NCBI RefSeq assembly: GCF_000340215.1
Contig: NW_006921544.1
Location: forward strand, 154,599-218,598
Direction of reading: 5' to 3'
DNA length: 64,000 nucleotides
Origin: Pseudocercospora fijiensis CIRAD86
Lineage: Eukaryota > Ascomycota > Dothideomycetes > Mycosphaerellales > Mycosphaerellaceae
Every line of letters starts with the position of its first letter. Position 1 is the stretch's first letter. Shown piece by piece: positions 43,981 to 54,375 of the stretch. Below the pieces are notes generated by a model that saw only the letters and a program-made list of their open reading frames with translations, was not told the origin of the DNA and searched no databases. A program made the position numbers and the translations under genes.

Positions 43981-45089
43981 CGTAAACCTCGTATTTGGAC
44001 TTCGTGAGGCTGACGAGCGGTCTTTCTCACTTTCGGCAATCTGCTGACTGTACGGGTCCATTCAAGATCTGTCTTGGTCGCTTCGGTGCGTTTCTCGGCT
44101 TTGTTTTTGTCGATCTTGAATTGTTCCATAAGGACTCGCAGTCGCTCGAATTCTGCTCTCTCAGGTACGCCAGCAGGCGTTTATTTCCATCTGTGAGGGC
44201 AGCTTTGAGCTGTGTCCGTTCTGCTCAAAGTGAAGTGTTGTTGGCGTCTGCCCAAGTCACACGCTGAGCGGCAAGCTGAGCTGTTTTGTTGGCACTGTCC
44301 CGGCCGCGAGTTACTTCTACAAGCTTTCTCCGTTCGTCTGTAGCCCAAGTTCATGACCGTCATCGAACCCAATGAGATGGCTTTGCACAACGCCAAGTTC
44401 ATGCTGAAGATGTCTCTTCCAGCGCACAGTTCTTCCACTCTGCTTTCTCTTCGTGACAATTTCTGCCATTCGTTGTCGCGGGCCATGATGTAGCTATTCT
44501 TTTTTTTCGTTGCGTCGTAAGTCATTCGATTTCCATTCTTGTTGTTTGCGTTTGTAAGCCTAGGTGACCATTCTTCTATCAGGTTGACGATGTGGCCGGC
44601 CTCTGCCATGAAATTCATGTACTTCTTCACGTAGGCGTAGATCATAGAGGCGAACTCGATGCCGCACAGCTCCACCTTCGAGTTGTAGCCCTTGCTGGCG
44701 ATGGCGGACCTAGAGTTACTGCCGGAAACGACAATGAACCCGTGCATGTAGCTGGTCTGCGGTCTGGTGCTGGCCGGGGTCGCAATCTCGCTCCTGGTGC
44801 CGCTCACGCTGGTAAACGACTTCATGCCGTCGTCCTTAATTACGGACGCCTCTGATCTGAACACTGGCGAAGTCGTGCGCCTGTACGCATCCGGTTTCGC
44901 CATTTTGAACGTGTCTCTCTGTACCCGCGCTTCATTGACTCGCTCTTCAGCATCGACGCTTCCACCTTGTTCGTCTTCTTGTCCATGCTATTCATTACCA
45001 TCTTTACCCAGCGCACTATCTCCATCAGCTCCGTATCCTTGTTCGTGCCTACGATGTTGACCTCGCCCTCATCCTCGCCTAGGAGCTCA

Positions 45090-45097
45090 GTCACGCC
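45090..45097. repeat. MITE target-site duplication, left
   Basis: GTCACGCC, identical to 45622-45629. Confidence 0.93.
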
Positions 45098-45621
45098 TAG
45101 GGTTCGACATTCGAAACCTTACATACCATGTAAGGCCAAGAAATGCTGTGTAAGCTTACAAAACCATGTAAAATGGCATGTAAGGATGTAAGACTAGTGA
45201 TTTCGGGTGATGTCTAGCTATTCCGCCTATTATGAAGGAAAGTCCTTGCTAACTGTTTGAAATAGTTCATTAACACTCTCTTAGATCTTAACAGTCCCTA
45301 AAGAACTATAATAGACTGAATACTATTACTGTCTGGACTTTGATAGTCCCCTGCTTAGGATACCTTCTAGAAGCCTTGGCAGTCAATATGGTCTAAATAA
45401 GCTTCTATAGCTGCAAATCTGTTAAGACAGCAGGTAGGAGCCTTTAAGCTACCTATACCTCTTTAGCGAGACCTACAGAATCTATTCCGTAAGGTAAGAG
45501 AGACATATAAGCCCTTCCGGTGCAGATAATAGTCCAACATACAAAATGTAAGGCCATACAAAGCTCAAACCCCTGCCTTACATTAGGTTTTGTAAGACTT
45601 ACATGTAAATGTAGAACCCTA
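45098..45621. mobile_element. hAT-type MITE, 524 bp, not RIP-mutated
   Basis: A non-autonomous element with terminal inverted repeats TAGGGTTC(G/T)ACATT and an exact 8-bp target duplication GTCACGCC; both are hallmarks of the hAT superfamily. Subterminal TTACAT/ATGTAAG motifs are frequent at both ends (five or more at 45,115-45,190 and several at 45,540-45,610), like hAT transposase binding sites. There is no long ORF. Its base composition is ordinary with CpA and TpG intact, so it escaped RIP and is probably young or low-copy. Confidence 0.92.
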
Positions 45622-45629
45622 GTCACGCC
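45622..45629. repeat. MITE target-site duplication, right
   Basis: GTCACGCC, identical to 45090-45097. Confidence 0.93.
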
Positions 45630-45839
45630 CGTGCTGCTGTCCTCGATCTTGTGGCTGATCAAAGTGTCGAGCAACTCGTCGTTCTTCATTCTGTTGATGT
45701 ACCAAACGAATGAGTGATGCATCTGCATACTGATGATGAACACGACCAGATTCGGGATAGTGATGGCGATTTGGCTGGCTTTTCGAGTACTGCAGCAGCA
45801 TCAAGTTCATCCACATCATGAGCGTGATCGACTGGGCCT

Positions 45840-46293
45840 GTGCTTATGCCACCCGCAACCAAGGGCGATGATGACGTCGTGTCCAGGCACAAGCCCACGA
45901 GCAACCTCAAATCCAACCACACGAAGAAGTTCAAGATGCTGGCCGACGACATGTGTATGCCTAAGCTCGGCGACGTGGATGCGAGCAACTTCAGACTCAC
46001 GCACTGCAATGCCGCCGTATGCAACACCTCGTCTACTCCCGCCTTCTCGCAATACCTCGCGATGACATTGAGAGCCGAGTCCAACACCTGCATGAACCTC
46101 ACAACGGCCTGAACTTCATCTCTGCCGGCTTCACGATCGACCATGGCGCCGACGCCCACGACTGCATCATCTGCACGCCCACGATGGCGACTAGGATTGG
46201 GGTTGCCATAGAAAGACTGGTTATGTTCTTCGCCGCGTTGACGAAAAGGCGGGTGAAAAATGGCATTTGCGATATAGAGGGGTTCAATCAGTA
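45840..46293 (+). pseudogene. GC3-rich coding island 3, unknown protein
   Basis: Divergent from the membrane gene relic, with only a few bases between the two starts. The plus frame from ATG 45,840 reads KSNHTKKFKMLADDMCMPKL, then NFRLTHCNAAVCNTSSTP and SQYLAMTLRAESNTCMNL. A one-base shift near 46,110 leads to LNFISAGFTIDHGADAHDCI, ICTPTMATRIGVAIERLV and a TAG at 46,291-46,293. C/G-ending codons dominate both parts, which argues for one former gene. Cys-rich. No family recognised. Confidence 0.45.
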
Positions 46294-47580
46294 GGATATA
46301 GCAGGCAGGAAGAGGAAGTGATAGGAGAATAGACCATCATATTCACGCATCATCATTATCGACAAATACCATGGCAAGGCCCTCGTTCTCGTTATGCCTC
46401 CTTCTGAATCAGCAGTCAAGTCGTTGAAGACGTGACCAAATGCTCCTCGATGCGAAGGATCCACAAACATTGCAGAGGGTCTGAAGGGGCGGTGCCCAGT
46501 TAGCAAACTGGATTTCGCATTCCTCTTGCGACTCACGGATCGTTCGAAGAACGGACCTCTCGTTTCGAATGGCATGTCCTTCAGCCAATTCAAGCATCAT
46601 GCCGAATCAAGCTCGGCCCGCTGGATTTTGAACTGGTGACAACAAATCTTCACAGCTACATTCTCACGCCTTTCCGACCATTTCTGGACGACCATTTCCG
46701 CGAAGTTAGCCATGAAGGGCCACCTGACACGCAATCGAGCTCGCAAACATAAGCAAGACCTTGTGCTAAAAGCTTCTGAGCCACCGGTTACCGCATATGC
46801 GTAGGATGGATCCAATTACCTAGCTTGTTAGGGCGCATCGTCCATTGCGCCATCGCCTGGCGGATCTTGCTCTCGCTTTTGACATACTCTCCCGCGCAGA
46901 GTGGGACGGTCTGCTACACCACAAATACCCATCGGCGTTCCAACACGAGGCGAGACTAGGTCGTGGTACAAGAGCTCCTAAGTCACCAGCACTGATAGAC
47001 GGTATTGCACCTCTACGAACTTGGCGAGCGATGCTGTAGCAGACTTCCTCCCCAGACTCAAGGCGAAATCTTTCCAGATCACTGTGCTTCTCTTGTCTCT
47101 CTCTTCGGAGTGGCCCATCATGTCGCGGTGCAGTAGTGCAGTATTTGGTCGCCAGGCCAGGAAGCTAGATCGAGAGCATCGGCTTCGATGCGTATCAGGA
47201 TAGAAGGCTTTATGCGGCGTTGTTCCTCTCACGGTTCGCTGGCACAGTTGTGGTGCTACAGAATCCGAAAGGAGTGCAAACTGGTCAAGCAAGAAGATGT
47301 TGCACATTACGGGAAACGGGAACCCGCAAATTGACACATTACATCGCGGATGGATTCACTCGTTCCCATCTCTTGAAGCTCTTTCCCTTGTCAATCATCT
47401 ATAGTGTCGCGAACTGGTTCATAGAAAAGCTTCAGAACTTCGTCAAAACCATCTGCGAAGCCTCTAAAATTCACATACCGAAGATTGGCGCAGGAAGGCG
47501 ACATATTGTCTTCACCTTTATCGGCTTTCTTAAACTGCTCGAGAGTTTTAGAGCCTCGAGAACCATTTATGCCGTTTCTT
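46294..47580. other. no firm gene
   Basis: Minus frames at 46,815-46,597 (MVVQKWSERRENVAVKICC) and 46,593-46,288 (LKDMPFETRGPFFERSVSRK) could be neighbouring exons, with a possible GTGAGT donor near 46,540; no family. A plus frame at 47,220-47,642 lacks features. Confidence 0.3.
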
Positions 47581-47589
47581 ATGCTTGGG

Positions 47590-47760
47590 ATTCCTCAGCT
47601 CCGCAGCATCGGCCTTCGAAGACCCAATCGCACCGCTACTGAAATGTAAGAGAGCTGTCCATGAACCTGCTTCAGCTCCGCAGCAGCGATCTGTTCGGCC
47701 TTCGAAGACCCAATCGCACCACTACTGAAATGTGAGAGAGCTGTCCATGAACCTGCAGTA
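47590..47760. repeat. direct duplication of about 83 bp
   Basis: CAGCTCCGCAGCA...CGGCCTTCGAAGACCCAATC...GAGAGCTGTCCATGAACCTGC occurs twice in tandem with a few differences. Confidence 0.85.
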
Positions 47761-48115
47761 GCTCAGGTGTGTGAGGCGTATCCATAAGTCATTGACTTCG
47801 ACCCCGCGACCAGAAATTGGTGCCAGCAGCGGAGCGGCTGAAGTGTTCCAGGCGCAAGAGAGGTGAGGGAGGTGTCTCCGCGACGTTGAGTGTCTCGGAG
47901 AGCACTTTGTTTCGCGACTGCTTGGCCCGGCTTGCGACTCTCAGGTGTGTAAGGCGTGTCTATGACCCTTTCACTTCGACTCCGCGACCAGAATATGCTG
48001 TCTGAAGTGGAGCGGCTGTAGTGGCTCAGGTGCAAGAGAGGTGAGCGATGTGTCCACTCGCCGCGGCTGTCGTCGAGTGTTTGGCAGACCCATCATAGGC
48101 ATAAGTCTCTCCGAA
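47761..48115. other. no gene; stray repeat units
   Basis: It holds a single unit of the GTGTCTCGGAGAGCAC...CGCGACTGCTTGGCCCGGC motif known from 43.6-43.96 kb and two copies of GACTTCGACCCCGCGACCAG-like text. Confidence 0.4.
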
Positions 48116-48119
48116 GGGT

Positions 48120-48545
48120 CTTGCTCGCTGCTTGACACTCGGAGCGGACAGAAGTTCCGTTGGATCGTGTTCGCTCCTTGACACTCAGGGCGGACAGAAG
48201 TTCCGTTGGATCGTGTTCGCTCCTTGACACTCAGGGCGGACAGAAGTTCCGTTGGATCGTGTTCGCTCCTTGATACCCAGGGCGGTTACAAGTTCCGTTG
48301 GATCGTACTCGCTCCTTGATACCTGGGTGAACATCGGTTGGATCATGCTCGCTCAGAAGTTCGGTTGGATCATCCTTACTCCTTGACACCCGAGTGAAAT
48401 TCGATTTCATCACGCTCGCTTTGAAATTCCGTTGGATTATGCTCGCTCTCGGACAGACGTTCTGTTGGATCGTGCTCGCTCCTTGACGCCTGGGTCGGAT
48501 GGCCAGGAGTTCTGTTGGATCGTGCTCGCTCCTTAACACCCAGGT
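48120..48545. repeat. 46-47-bp minisatellite, about eight copies
   Basis: TTCCGTTGGATCGTGTTCGC recurs at 48,155, 48,201, 48,248 and 48,294, then in diverged form to about 48,545. The spacer CTCAGGGCGGACAGAAG is shared by the first units. Confidence 0.9.
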
Positions 48546-48599
48546 CGGATCAGGCAGAGGGTGACCGAATGCAGTAGCTCAGGCGCGACAGGGGTGTCT

Positions 48600-49800
48600 A
48601 TAAGCCTTGTGCCTCGACTCTGCGACCGCAGTATTGTGTTTGCAGCTGAGCGGCTTTAGGTGCTTAGGTGTGAGCGAGCTGTCTGCTCCACCTCTCAGCT
48701 GTCGATGTGATACTGTATACGTCCGCCTTTTGCAACCGGATTCATTGATTTGGAACACCATATCTTCCATGCCAAGGTCTTGAGCCGGCTCGAACGTCTC
48801 CTCTTCGTCCACCTCGTCAAGTTGAGGTTGCGACGTTGAGCCTGCCACTTCAGTGGCTACAAGCAACATGAAGGCTTCTCGATGGGGCTGGAAAGTCACA
48901 GGCCTGTGAATGTGAGAGAAGTGAACACTTCACCTCTCAGCAGTGGATGGCTTACTGTATAAGTCCGCCTTTTGCAACCGGGTTCATTGATTTGGAACAC
49001 TGTTTCTTCCATGCCCAAGGTCTTGAGCCGGCTCGAACATCCCCTCTTCGTCCACCTCGTCAAGTTGAGGTTGCGACGTTGAGCCTGCCACCTCAGTGAC
49101 TAGAAGCGACATGAAGGCTTCTCGATGGGGCTGGAAAGCAGCAGGCTCGTGAATGTCCAGTATAGCAGAGGTAACCACTCCACTCATTCGAGGTGTCCAC
49201 TCCCCCTTCTCCCCATTGAAGTTATCAAGTTGTGGGTTCGATGATGAGCCTACTACCTCGGTAGCCTGAACGTCCATGAGGGCTGGTGAATGTGACCGAG
49301 ATAAAAACTCCACCTATCAGCAGTGGATGGGATACTGTATAAGTCCGCCTTTCCCAACCAGGCTTATGGATTTTGAACACCCCACGTCTTCGATGCCGAC
49401 GCTCTGTAGCCATCTCTCTCGATGGGGCTGGCAAGCAGAAGGCTCGTGAGTCTCTGGCGTAAGAGAGGTGAATACACCACCTCTCACCTGTCTATAGGAT
49501 ACTGTATAAATCCGCCTTTGCAACCGGGCTTATGGATTTTGAACACCCTACAGCTCTTCAGCAATCTCTCTCGATGGGGTTGGCAAGCAGCAGGCTCGTA
49601 AATACTCGTTAAGAGAGAGGTGAACATCCCACCTCTTGCCTGTAGGTGGGATACTGTATAAATCCACCTTTGCAACCGGGCTTATGGATTTTGAACACCC
49701 TACAGCTCCTCAGCAATCTCTCTCGATGGGGTTGGCAAGCAGCAGGCTCGTAAATACTCGTTATGAGAGAGGTGAACATCCCACCTCTTGCCTAGGGATG
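48600..49800. repeat. degenerate tandem repeat of 150-300 bp, about six copies
   Basis: Each unit carries GATACTGTATAA(G/A)TCC(G/A)CC, TTTGCAACCGGGCTTATGG, GAACACC and TCTCGATGGGGCTGGAAAGC with AGCAGGCTCGT. Landmarks lie near 48,707, 48,952, 49,332, 49,499 and 49,652. The last two units are about 152 bp long and nearly identical. Short minus frames in it share YTVSH and ACQPHRE peptides but are not a convincing gene. Confidence 0.88.
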
Positions 49801-49802
49801 GG

Positions 49803-50522
49803 ATGCTGTGTGAGCCGGCCTTTTGCAACCCGGTTCTTTGGAACACCCGACGTCTTCGATGCCGAAGTTCTTTCGCGTCTTCTCTTTCATGCCCTGGGTG
49901 TCGTTGGCTGCTTTTGGGGGCCTTGAGCCGTGAGAGTTTGTGGAGGTGTGTTTTCTGGCGAAACGTGGGGCGTTGCCCAAAGAGGTGTCGAGGGCTTCTC
50001 TGTGCTGGCGCCCTGCACGGCAAGTTGGGTGGACAGACCAAGGAGTTTGGCGTTATGCTGGGTGAGTATTCACTCAACAGGATGCGAAAGCTCGAGTCTA
50101 CCTGTGTCGAACCGCGGAAGACTATGCATGTGGTTCTCTTCACCTTCTTCGTCGGCCTCGGCCGGACTCTTAGGCTATGCCTGAACCTCACCCATCTAGA
50201 AGATAACGTGCCTGTTGATTGGTATTATGTACACTTGCGGTTAAAGAGGTGTCGAGGGCTTCTCTGTGCTGGCGCCCTGCACGGCAAGTTGGGTGGACAG
50301 ACCAAGGAGTTTGGCGTTATGCTAGGTGAGTATTCACTCAACAGGATGCGAAAGCTCGAGTCTACCTGTGTCGAACCGCGGAAGACTATGCATGTGGTTC
50401 TCTTCACCTTCTTCGTCGGCCTCGGCCGGACTCTTAGGCTATGCCTGAACCTCACCCATCTAGAAGATAACGTGCCTGTTGATTGGTATTATGTACACTT
50501 GCGGTTTTTTTCAGATATTTGA
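49803..50522 (+). CDS. hypothetical ORF with a recent in-frame 264-bp tandem duplication
   Basis: An open plus frame from ATG 49,803 to a TGA at 50,520, 239 codons. Residues about 60-147 and 148-235 are the same 88-residue unit (RGLLCAGALHGKLGG, LGEYSLNRMRKLESTCVEPR, MHVVLFTFFVGLGRTLRLCL, NLTHLEDNVPVDWYYVHLR). A hydrophobic stretch VVLFTFFVGLG could be a membrane segment. The only base change between copies is silent (CTG/CTA). Codon use within the unit is gene-like; the first 55 residues are not. The family is unknown; an older single-unit gene is likely. Confidence 0.4.
   Translation: MLCEPAFCNPVLWNTRRLRCRSSFASSLSCPGCRWLLLGALSRESLWRCVFWRNVGRCPKRCRGLLCAGALHGKLGGQTKEFGVMLGEYSLNRMRKLESTCVEPRKTMHVVLFTFFVGLGRTLRLCLNLTHLEDNVPVDWYYVHLRLKRCRGLLCAGALHGKLGGQTKEFGVMLGEYSLNRMRKLESTCVEPRKTMHVVLFTFFVGLGRTLRLCLNLTHLEDNVPVDWYYVHLRFFSDI
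49979..50506 (+). repeat. 264-bp tandem duplication, one mismatch
   Basis: 49979-50242 and 50243-50506 are identical except G/A within GCTGGGTGAG against GCTAGGTGAG. The length is exactly 88 codons. Confidence 0.97.
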
Positions 50523-50925
50523 TCACAAGACGACACTTGGATATGCCTACTGAAAGTAGCACTGCGCGACAATTTCTGTTCACCGACTGTTCAAGGTGCT
50601 CTGCGATTATGCTATGAGTGAATGACACAATTCATTCTCTGTCAAGATAGATGGGAGGCTCGCTGATGCAGCCAACTACAGCAGAACCTGCGGTTCCGCT
50701 GATGACGGCGGTATTTCTGGCGGGTATAGGGTCCTGCTCCTTCAGATATGCAACCTGGTAGTATGGTTGGCGTTGGAAGTCGTTCACCGATAGGTCGCCG
50801 AGCATAGCACCAGCATTTGCCAGGTCACCGTCCTTTCTCACACCATAGTTCAGAGCTTGCAATTCAACATTGTGAGCTCCAGCAAGACCACCGGTGGGCT
50901 TGCCCACAAAGGCCCACTACTCCAC
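50523..50925. other. no firm gene; possible minus-strand coding relic
   Basis: The minus frame 50,907-50,632 reads GKPTGGLAGAHNVELQALNY, DLANAGAMLGDLSVNDFQRQ and ends in PPIYLDRE. It looks like real protein with good codons but has no recognised family; it may be a short gene end. Confidence 0.35.
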
Positions 50926-51775
50926 CTCTTAGCTGTCGATAAGCCTGACCACTACTCCACCTCCTCACGTCGACTCCACGACTGTTGTATGGCGTCTACA
51001 GCTGAGCGGCTGCTGGACTGAAAAACGGCATGAAGTGTTCTTGTTCCGCCTGCAAAGCAGTAGGCTCACCACTCCACTTCTTAGCTGTCGATAAGCCTGA
51101 TCTCCACTCCGTCGCCTGGCTTCGACTCCATGACCACAATATGGAGTCTCTAGCTGAGCGGCTGCAGGGGTGGAAGACGGCATATCGGGTTCTCGATGGG
51201 GCTAGAAAGCAGTAGGCTAGACCGGCGTGAGAGAGGTGATCACTCCATCTCTCAAGCGTCCACTCTACCTCTCAGCTGTTGTGGGCCCTGACCTCCCTCC
51301 ATCTCCTGAATCCAACTCCACGACCGCAATATGGCGCCAGCAGCTGAGTGTTTGCAGTCTTGATGAGAGAAATGATTCTCGACGGAGTTGGAAAGTGTGA
51401 CGCTCGTGAGTCGCGGCAGGTGGACGGCTGTGGTAGTGATAAGAGCAAGGGATTCTCGATGGAGCTAGAAAGCAGCAGGTCCTGATTTGCGACAGCTGAA
51501 ACAAGGTGCCGAGCTTCTGCAGTGGTGATGAGAGAAACAAGTTCTCGGTAGAGCTGGGAAGCAGGAGGGTCGCAATTCGCGGCAGCTGAGCGTCGGCACT
51601 GGTAATGAGCGCAAAAGGATCTCGATAGAGCTGGAAAGCAGTAGGCTCATGGGTTGCGGCCGTCGAGCGGCATGAGTAGTGATGAGAGAAATATGCACTG
51701 GAAGTCTGTGGTGGTGATGAGAGACAAGGATTCTCAATAGAGCTGGAAAGCAGGAGGCTCCAGCGACGCTTGCGC
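50926..51775. repeat. degenerate tandem repeats, TCTCGATGGAGCTGGAAAGCAG family
   Basis: The motif recurs in diverged form at about 51,199, 51,383, 51,455, 51,542, 51,622 and 51,735. CCACCTC(T/C)TAGCTGTCGATAAGCC units occur at 50,925, 51,075 and 51,250. This is the same core as the 48.6-49.8-kb array. A minus frame of 182 codons here is repeat-derived. Confidence 0.85.
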
Positions 51776-52139
51776 TTGCTATCCGGGCTTGCATCAGCTA
51801 CATCACCCCTCACTCCAGCGAGAAACTGCGGGAACGATGATTCAAGTCAAGTCAATCAGCGGACAAATGAGGATAGTAAGTGAACGAGCCGGAGAGATGC
51901 TACGAGACACAACTATACCTGATGACCTCTCGACGGAAGCGGTACAGTGCGTATGCTGGATGAAGAGCCGGACACCAACATCATCAAAGAAAACAGGAAA
52001 AGATACGATAGGAGGCACTGGAAGGGATTGGGCCAGACTTGACACGAGAAACCCGATGAGGATCACGAGTTTATGTAGCCCGTGCGATGGCGCAATGACA
52101 CGCAGTTCGAGGACGAAAGCTTCACAATGCTTACGGATA
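51776..52139. other. no gene recognised
   Basis: Short plus and minus frames without motifs. Confidence 0.35.
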
Positions 52140-52445
52140 GATGGGGTATTTCGTGAGAATTGATCTACAATCTCGATAGACAGGAAGTAAGAAATGTCAC
52201 ACATGCAGCACTTGCAGATAGTAGTGGCGTAGGCGATGATCACGCACGACCAGCAATCCAGACCGCCAAGACAAGACCAACTCTCGCATTCCACCCAAGC
52301 AGGAACGGGGTGTAGTGGAGATGAGAGCAGCGACAGTGATCATAATCACGAAGAGGGAGGTCGAAATCCCAGGCTGACCTTTTGTTTGTTTCAGCCACCA
52401 GTTCATATAACCGGCTACGATAATGGCGAGGATGATGCCTCTCCG
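52140..52445 (-). pseudogene. small multi-pass membrane protein relic, MARVEL-like
   Basis: On the minus strand three frames in series carry hydrophobic segments: ILAIIVAGYMNWW near 52,430-52,390; SLFVIMITVAALISTTP near 52,365-52,310; then, after a one-base shift, FLLGWNARVGLVLAVWIAG near 52,305-52,250. A further shift leads to VIIAYATTICKCC. The spacing and the Gly-Tyr and Trp positions resemble fungal MARVEL-domain proteins, which have four membrane helices. This is inference from pattern only. Introns instead of shifts are possible. Confidence 0.4.
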
Positions 52446-52450
52446 CCTTA

Positions 52451-52760
52451 CATGGGATGTGTCTGTCCAGTGCCGCTCCGATGCCTTTTCGCCTCGCATG
52501 GTATGTGTCTTTCCAGCGCTGATTCAATGCCGTCTCGCCTCGCATGGTATGTGTCTTTCCAGAGCTGGTTCAATGCCTTTTCGCCTCGCATGGGATGTGT
52601 CTTCCCAGTGCTGATGACTTTGTCGGCGAGACGCCACGCATAGTACATGTCTTTCCAATGCCAGTGACTCTGTAGGTGAGACGCCTCGACCTGCCAATGC
52701 CGTTCCGCCTCGCATGGTGTGTGTCTTTCCAGTGCCGGTAACTCCGTAGGCGAAGAGTGT
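52451..52760. repeat. 46-bp minisatellite, about six to seven copies
   Basis: GCCTCGCATGG(T/G)ATGTGTCT recurs with CATG at 52,451, 52,497, 52,543 and 52,589, then diverged units to 52,760. A lone unit returns at about 52,900-52,935. Confidence 0.9.
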
Positions 52761-53400
52761 TGCGTCGAAGCCCTTGAAGAGGTGCTTGACTGTAGGCGAG
52801 CCTGAAACGTGTTAGCATAGGTTTCTATAGGCCTCTTCTTCTCAACGCGACGTACCTTGATTGTAGCATGTTTATAGTAGACGCTGTTGAATTCAAAGGC
52901 CGCCTCGCATGGTATGCGTCTTTCCAGTTCCAGTGACTCTGTCGAAGCTTTGCAAGAGGTGCTTGATTGTAGGGGAGATTGAAGCGTGCTGGCATAGATT
53001 TCCAGAGGCTCCTTCTTTTCGACGCGATTCACTTCCATCGTCGGAGATGTCCCGTTGCGGAACATGTTCATCGCACATACGCGCTGTTGAATCGAAAAGA
53101 GTACAGCTCGGTATCCGTCTTTGCATTTGGGATCTTGACAATCGTCTTGCTTTCGCCGGGGTCGACTTTGACATCGCCTTTGGCGAGATTTCGAGAGGCC
53201 TCTTCCTCTTAATGCGACTCACCTTCGTTCTCGAAGATGTCCCGGTGTGCGGCATGTTGATCGTAGGTGCACGCTGTTGAATTGAAAGGAGTACAGCTCG
53301 GTATCCGTCTTTGACCTTGGGATCCTGACAATCGTCTTGCTCTGGCCGTATTCGCCCTTCTCGCGCGTTTCAGATCAAGGTGTCGTGTCATGTTCTGGTA
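52761..53400 (-). pseudogene. three-fold repeat of an unknown coding unit
   Basis: The minus strand carries three related units of about 180-200 bp. They include SKTIV(K/R)IP, KTDTELYSF(R/Q)FNS and RVEKK(R/E)P(I/L)E, near 53,360-53,215, 53,170-52,985 and 52,895-52,800. GAGTACAGCTCGGTATCCGT is exact in the first two. The frame shifts between units. It looks like a duplicated domain of a dead gene; the family is unknown. Confidence 0.5.
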
Positions 53401-53840
53401 TTTTCAGATTGTTGGTGTTTCCATGAGGTTCTCGAAGGAAGGTAAATACATAGACCCAGGGCACCGAAGCGCCTTCCATTGTCTGTCCCTCCCAAGATTT
53501 CAACAATCGTCTTGTTATGGCCGTGTTCGCCTTTGGACATCACCTTCAGCCAGAAACATCTGGACTGTGAGCTCGGGAAGACATTGGAGGAGTTCCAGGA
53601 AAATGAAGGCTATAGGGCTTCAAAAGAAGCAGTCAACTGTTGTAGGTCTTCCCTACGCCAAATAGCATGGGCCATCAAGCAGGTCTCCTGGGGGGCCATT
53701 ATGGCTGCCAGGCGGTCCTCAAGGGAGCGTGCAGACGACATCACTTCAGTAACTTTCAGCGAGCGGTGGATTGCAGCAGACGTCGGAGCCTCGTCGGCTG
53801 CATCTTCAGCATGTGAGCGACTCCAGAAATTTAGGTAAAG
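53401..53840. other. no gene recognised
   Basis: Ordinary composition; scattered minus-strand coding-like text. ACAATCGTCTTG(T/C)(T/C)(A/T)TGGCCGT near 53,505 repeats the text at 53,330 and marks another fragment of the previous repeat. Confidence 0.35.
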
Positions 53841-54375
53841 ATCGAGGGCTTCTTCTCCTGTATCTGTTTTGAAAAGCACTGGTTCTTGCGCCACGTCTGC
53901 AGTTCCCACGTCACCAGAACGTTTCTCTTCTCCCTGTCGTGCTTGCTGTTCACCTGCAGCCCGAGTCTGTCAGAGTTGGGTTTGGAGTTGGAGACATTCC
54001 CTTCTCGAGGCTTCTAGTTCTTTTAGGGCCAAGGTGTCTGGTGCGTCTCGCATTTCGGCATCTGTATCAAAGTTAGATGTAGTCGTCGCTCTCTCTAGCG
54101 CTACTATCATTCTCCTCCTCGCCCTGGTCCTCGAACTCCTCTACTTCGCCGTCCTTGCTTGCTCAACAAATGACGCCCGTTCCTCCATTGGCAAGGCGCT
54201 GCCTCTTCGCCCATGTTCGAAATCTTGCTCAGATGTCGCGCCGTCTCTTTACCCACCTTGTGCGCTGCTGTGCCACTTATCTCCATCTTCGCCGGGTGTT
54301 TCCTCGTTCTTCCTCGTCTCCCACGTTAGTGCAAGGCTTTCTAGTCGGCTTTGTCTAGAACTGGAGGAATGCATG
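53841..54375 (-). pseudogene. coiled-coil coding relic
   Basis: The minus frame reads RMIVALERATTTSNFDTDAE, MRDAPDTLALKELEASRREC and LQLQTQL, then stops and resumes QTRAAGEQQARQGEKRNVLV. Heptad-like Leu/Glu/Lys pattern. In-frame stops show decay. The strand opposite has an open frame of 172 codons that is Ser/Leu/Cys-rich and less credible. Confidence 0.35.

Larger units (their letters stand above)
44050..45835 (-). pseudogene. GC3-rich membrane/coiled-coil gene relic, split by a MITE
   Basis: Minus-strand coding sequence in pieces. From 45,835 it reads MMWMNLMLLQYSK, then after a one-base shift IAITIPNLVVFIISMQM, a likely membrane segment. HHSFVWYINRMKNDELLDTL follows. The MITE lies here (45,098-45,621); both sides are in the same frame once one 8-bp target copy is dropped. 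The text goes on GEDEGEVNIVGTNKDTELME, shifts by two bases near 44,910, then MHGFIVVSGSNSRSAIASKG and IYAYVKKYMNFMAEAGHIV. A later open stretch to 44,181 is polar and Lys-rich, and 44,050-44,270 is coiled-coil-like (QLKAALTDGNKRLLAYLREQ). Third positions are C/G-rich up to about 44,580. No family recognised. Dead because of the shifts and the insertion. Confidence 0.5.

Noticed and set aside
45098..45130. TAGGGTT text as telomere repeat
   Set aside because: It occurs once per end as part of a MITE inverted repeat; no tandem TTAGGG array exists in the window.
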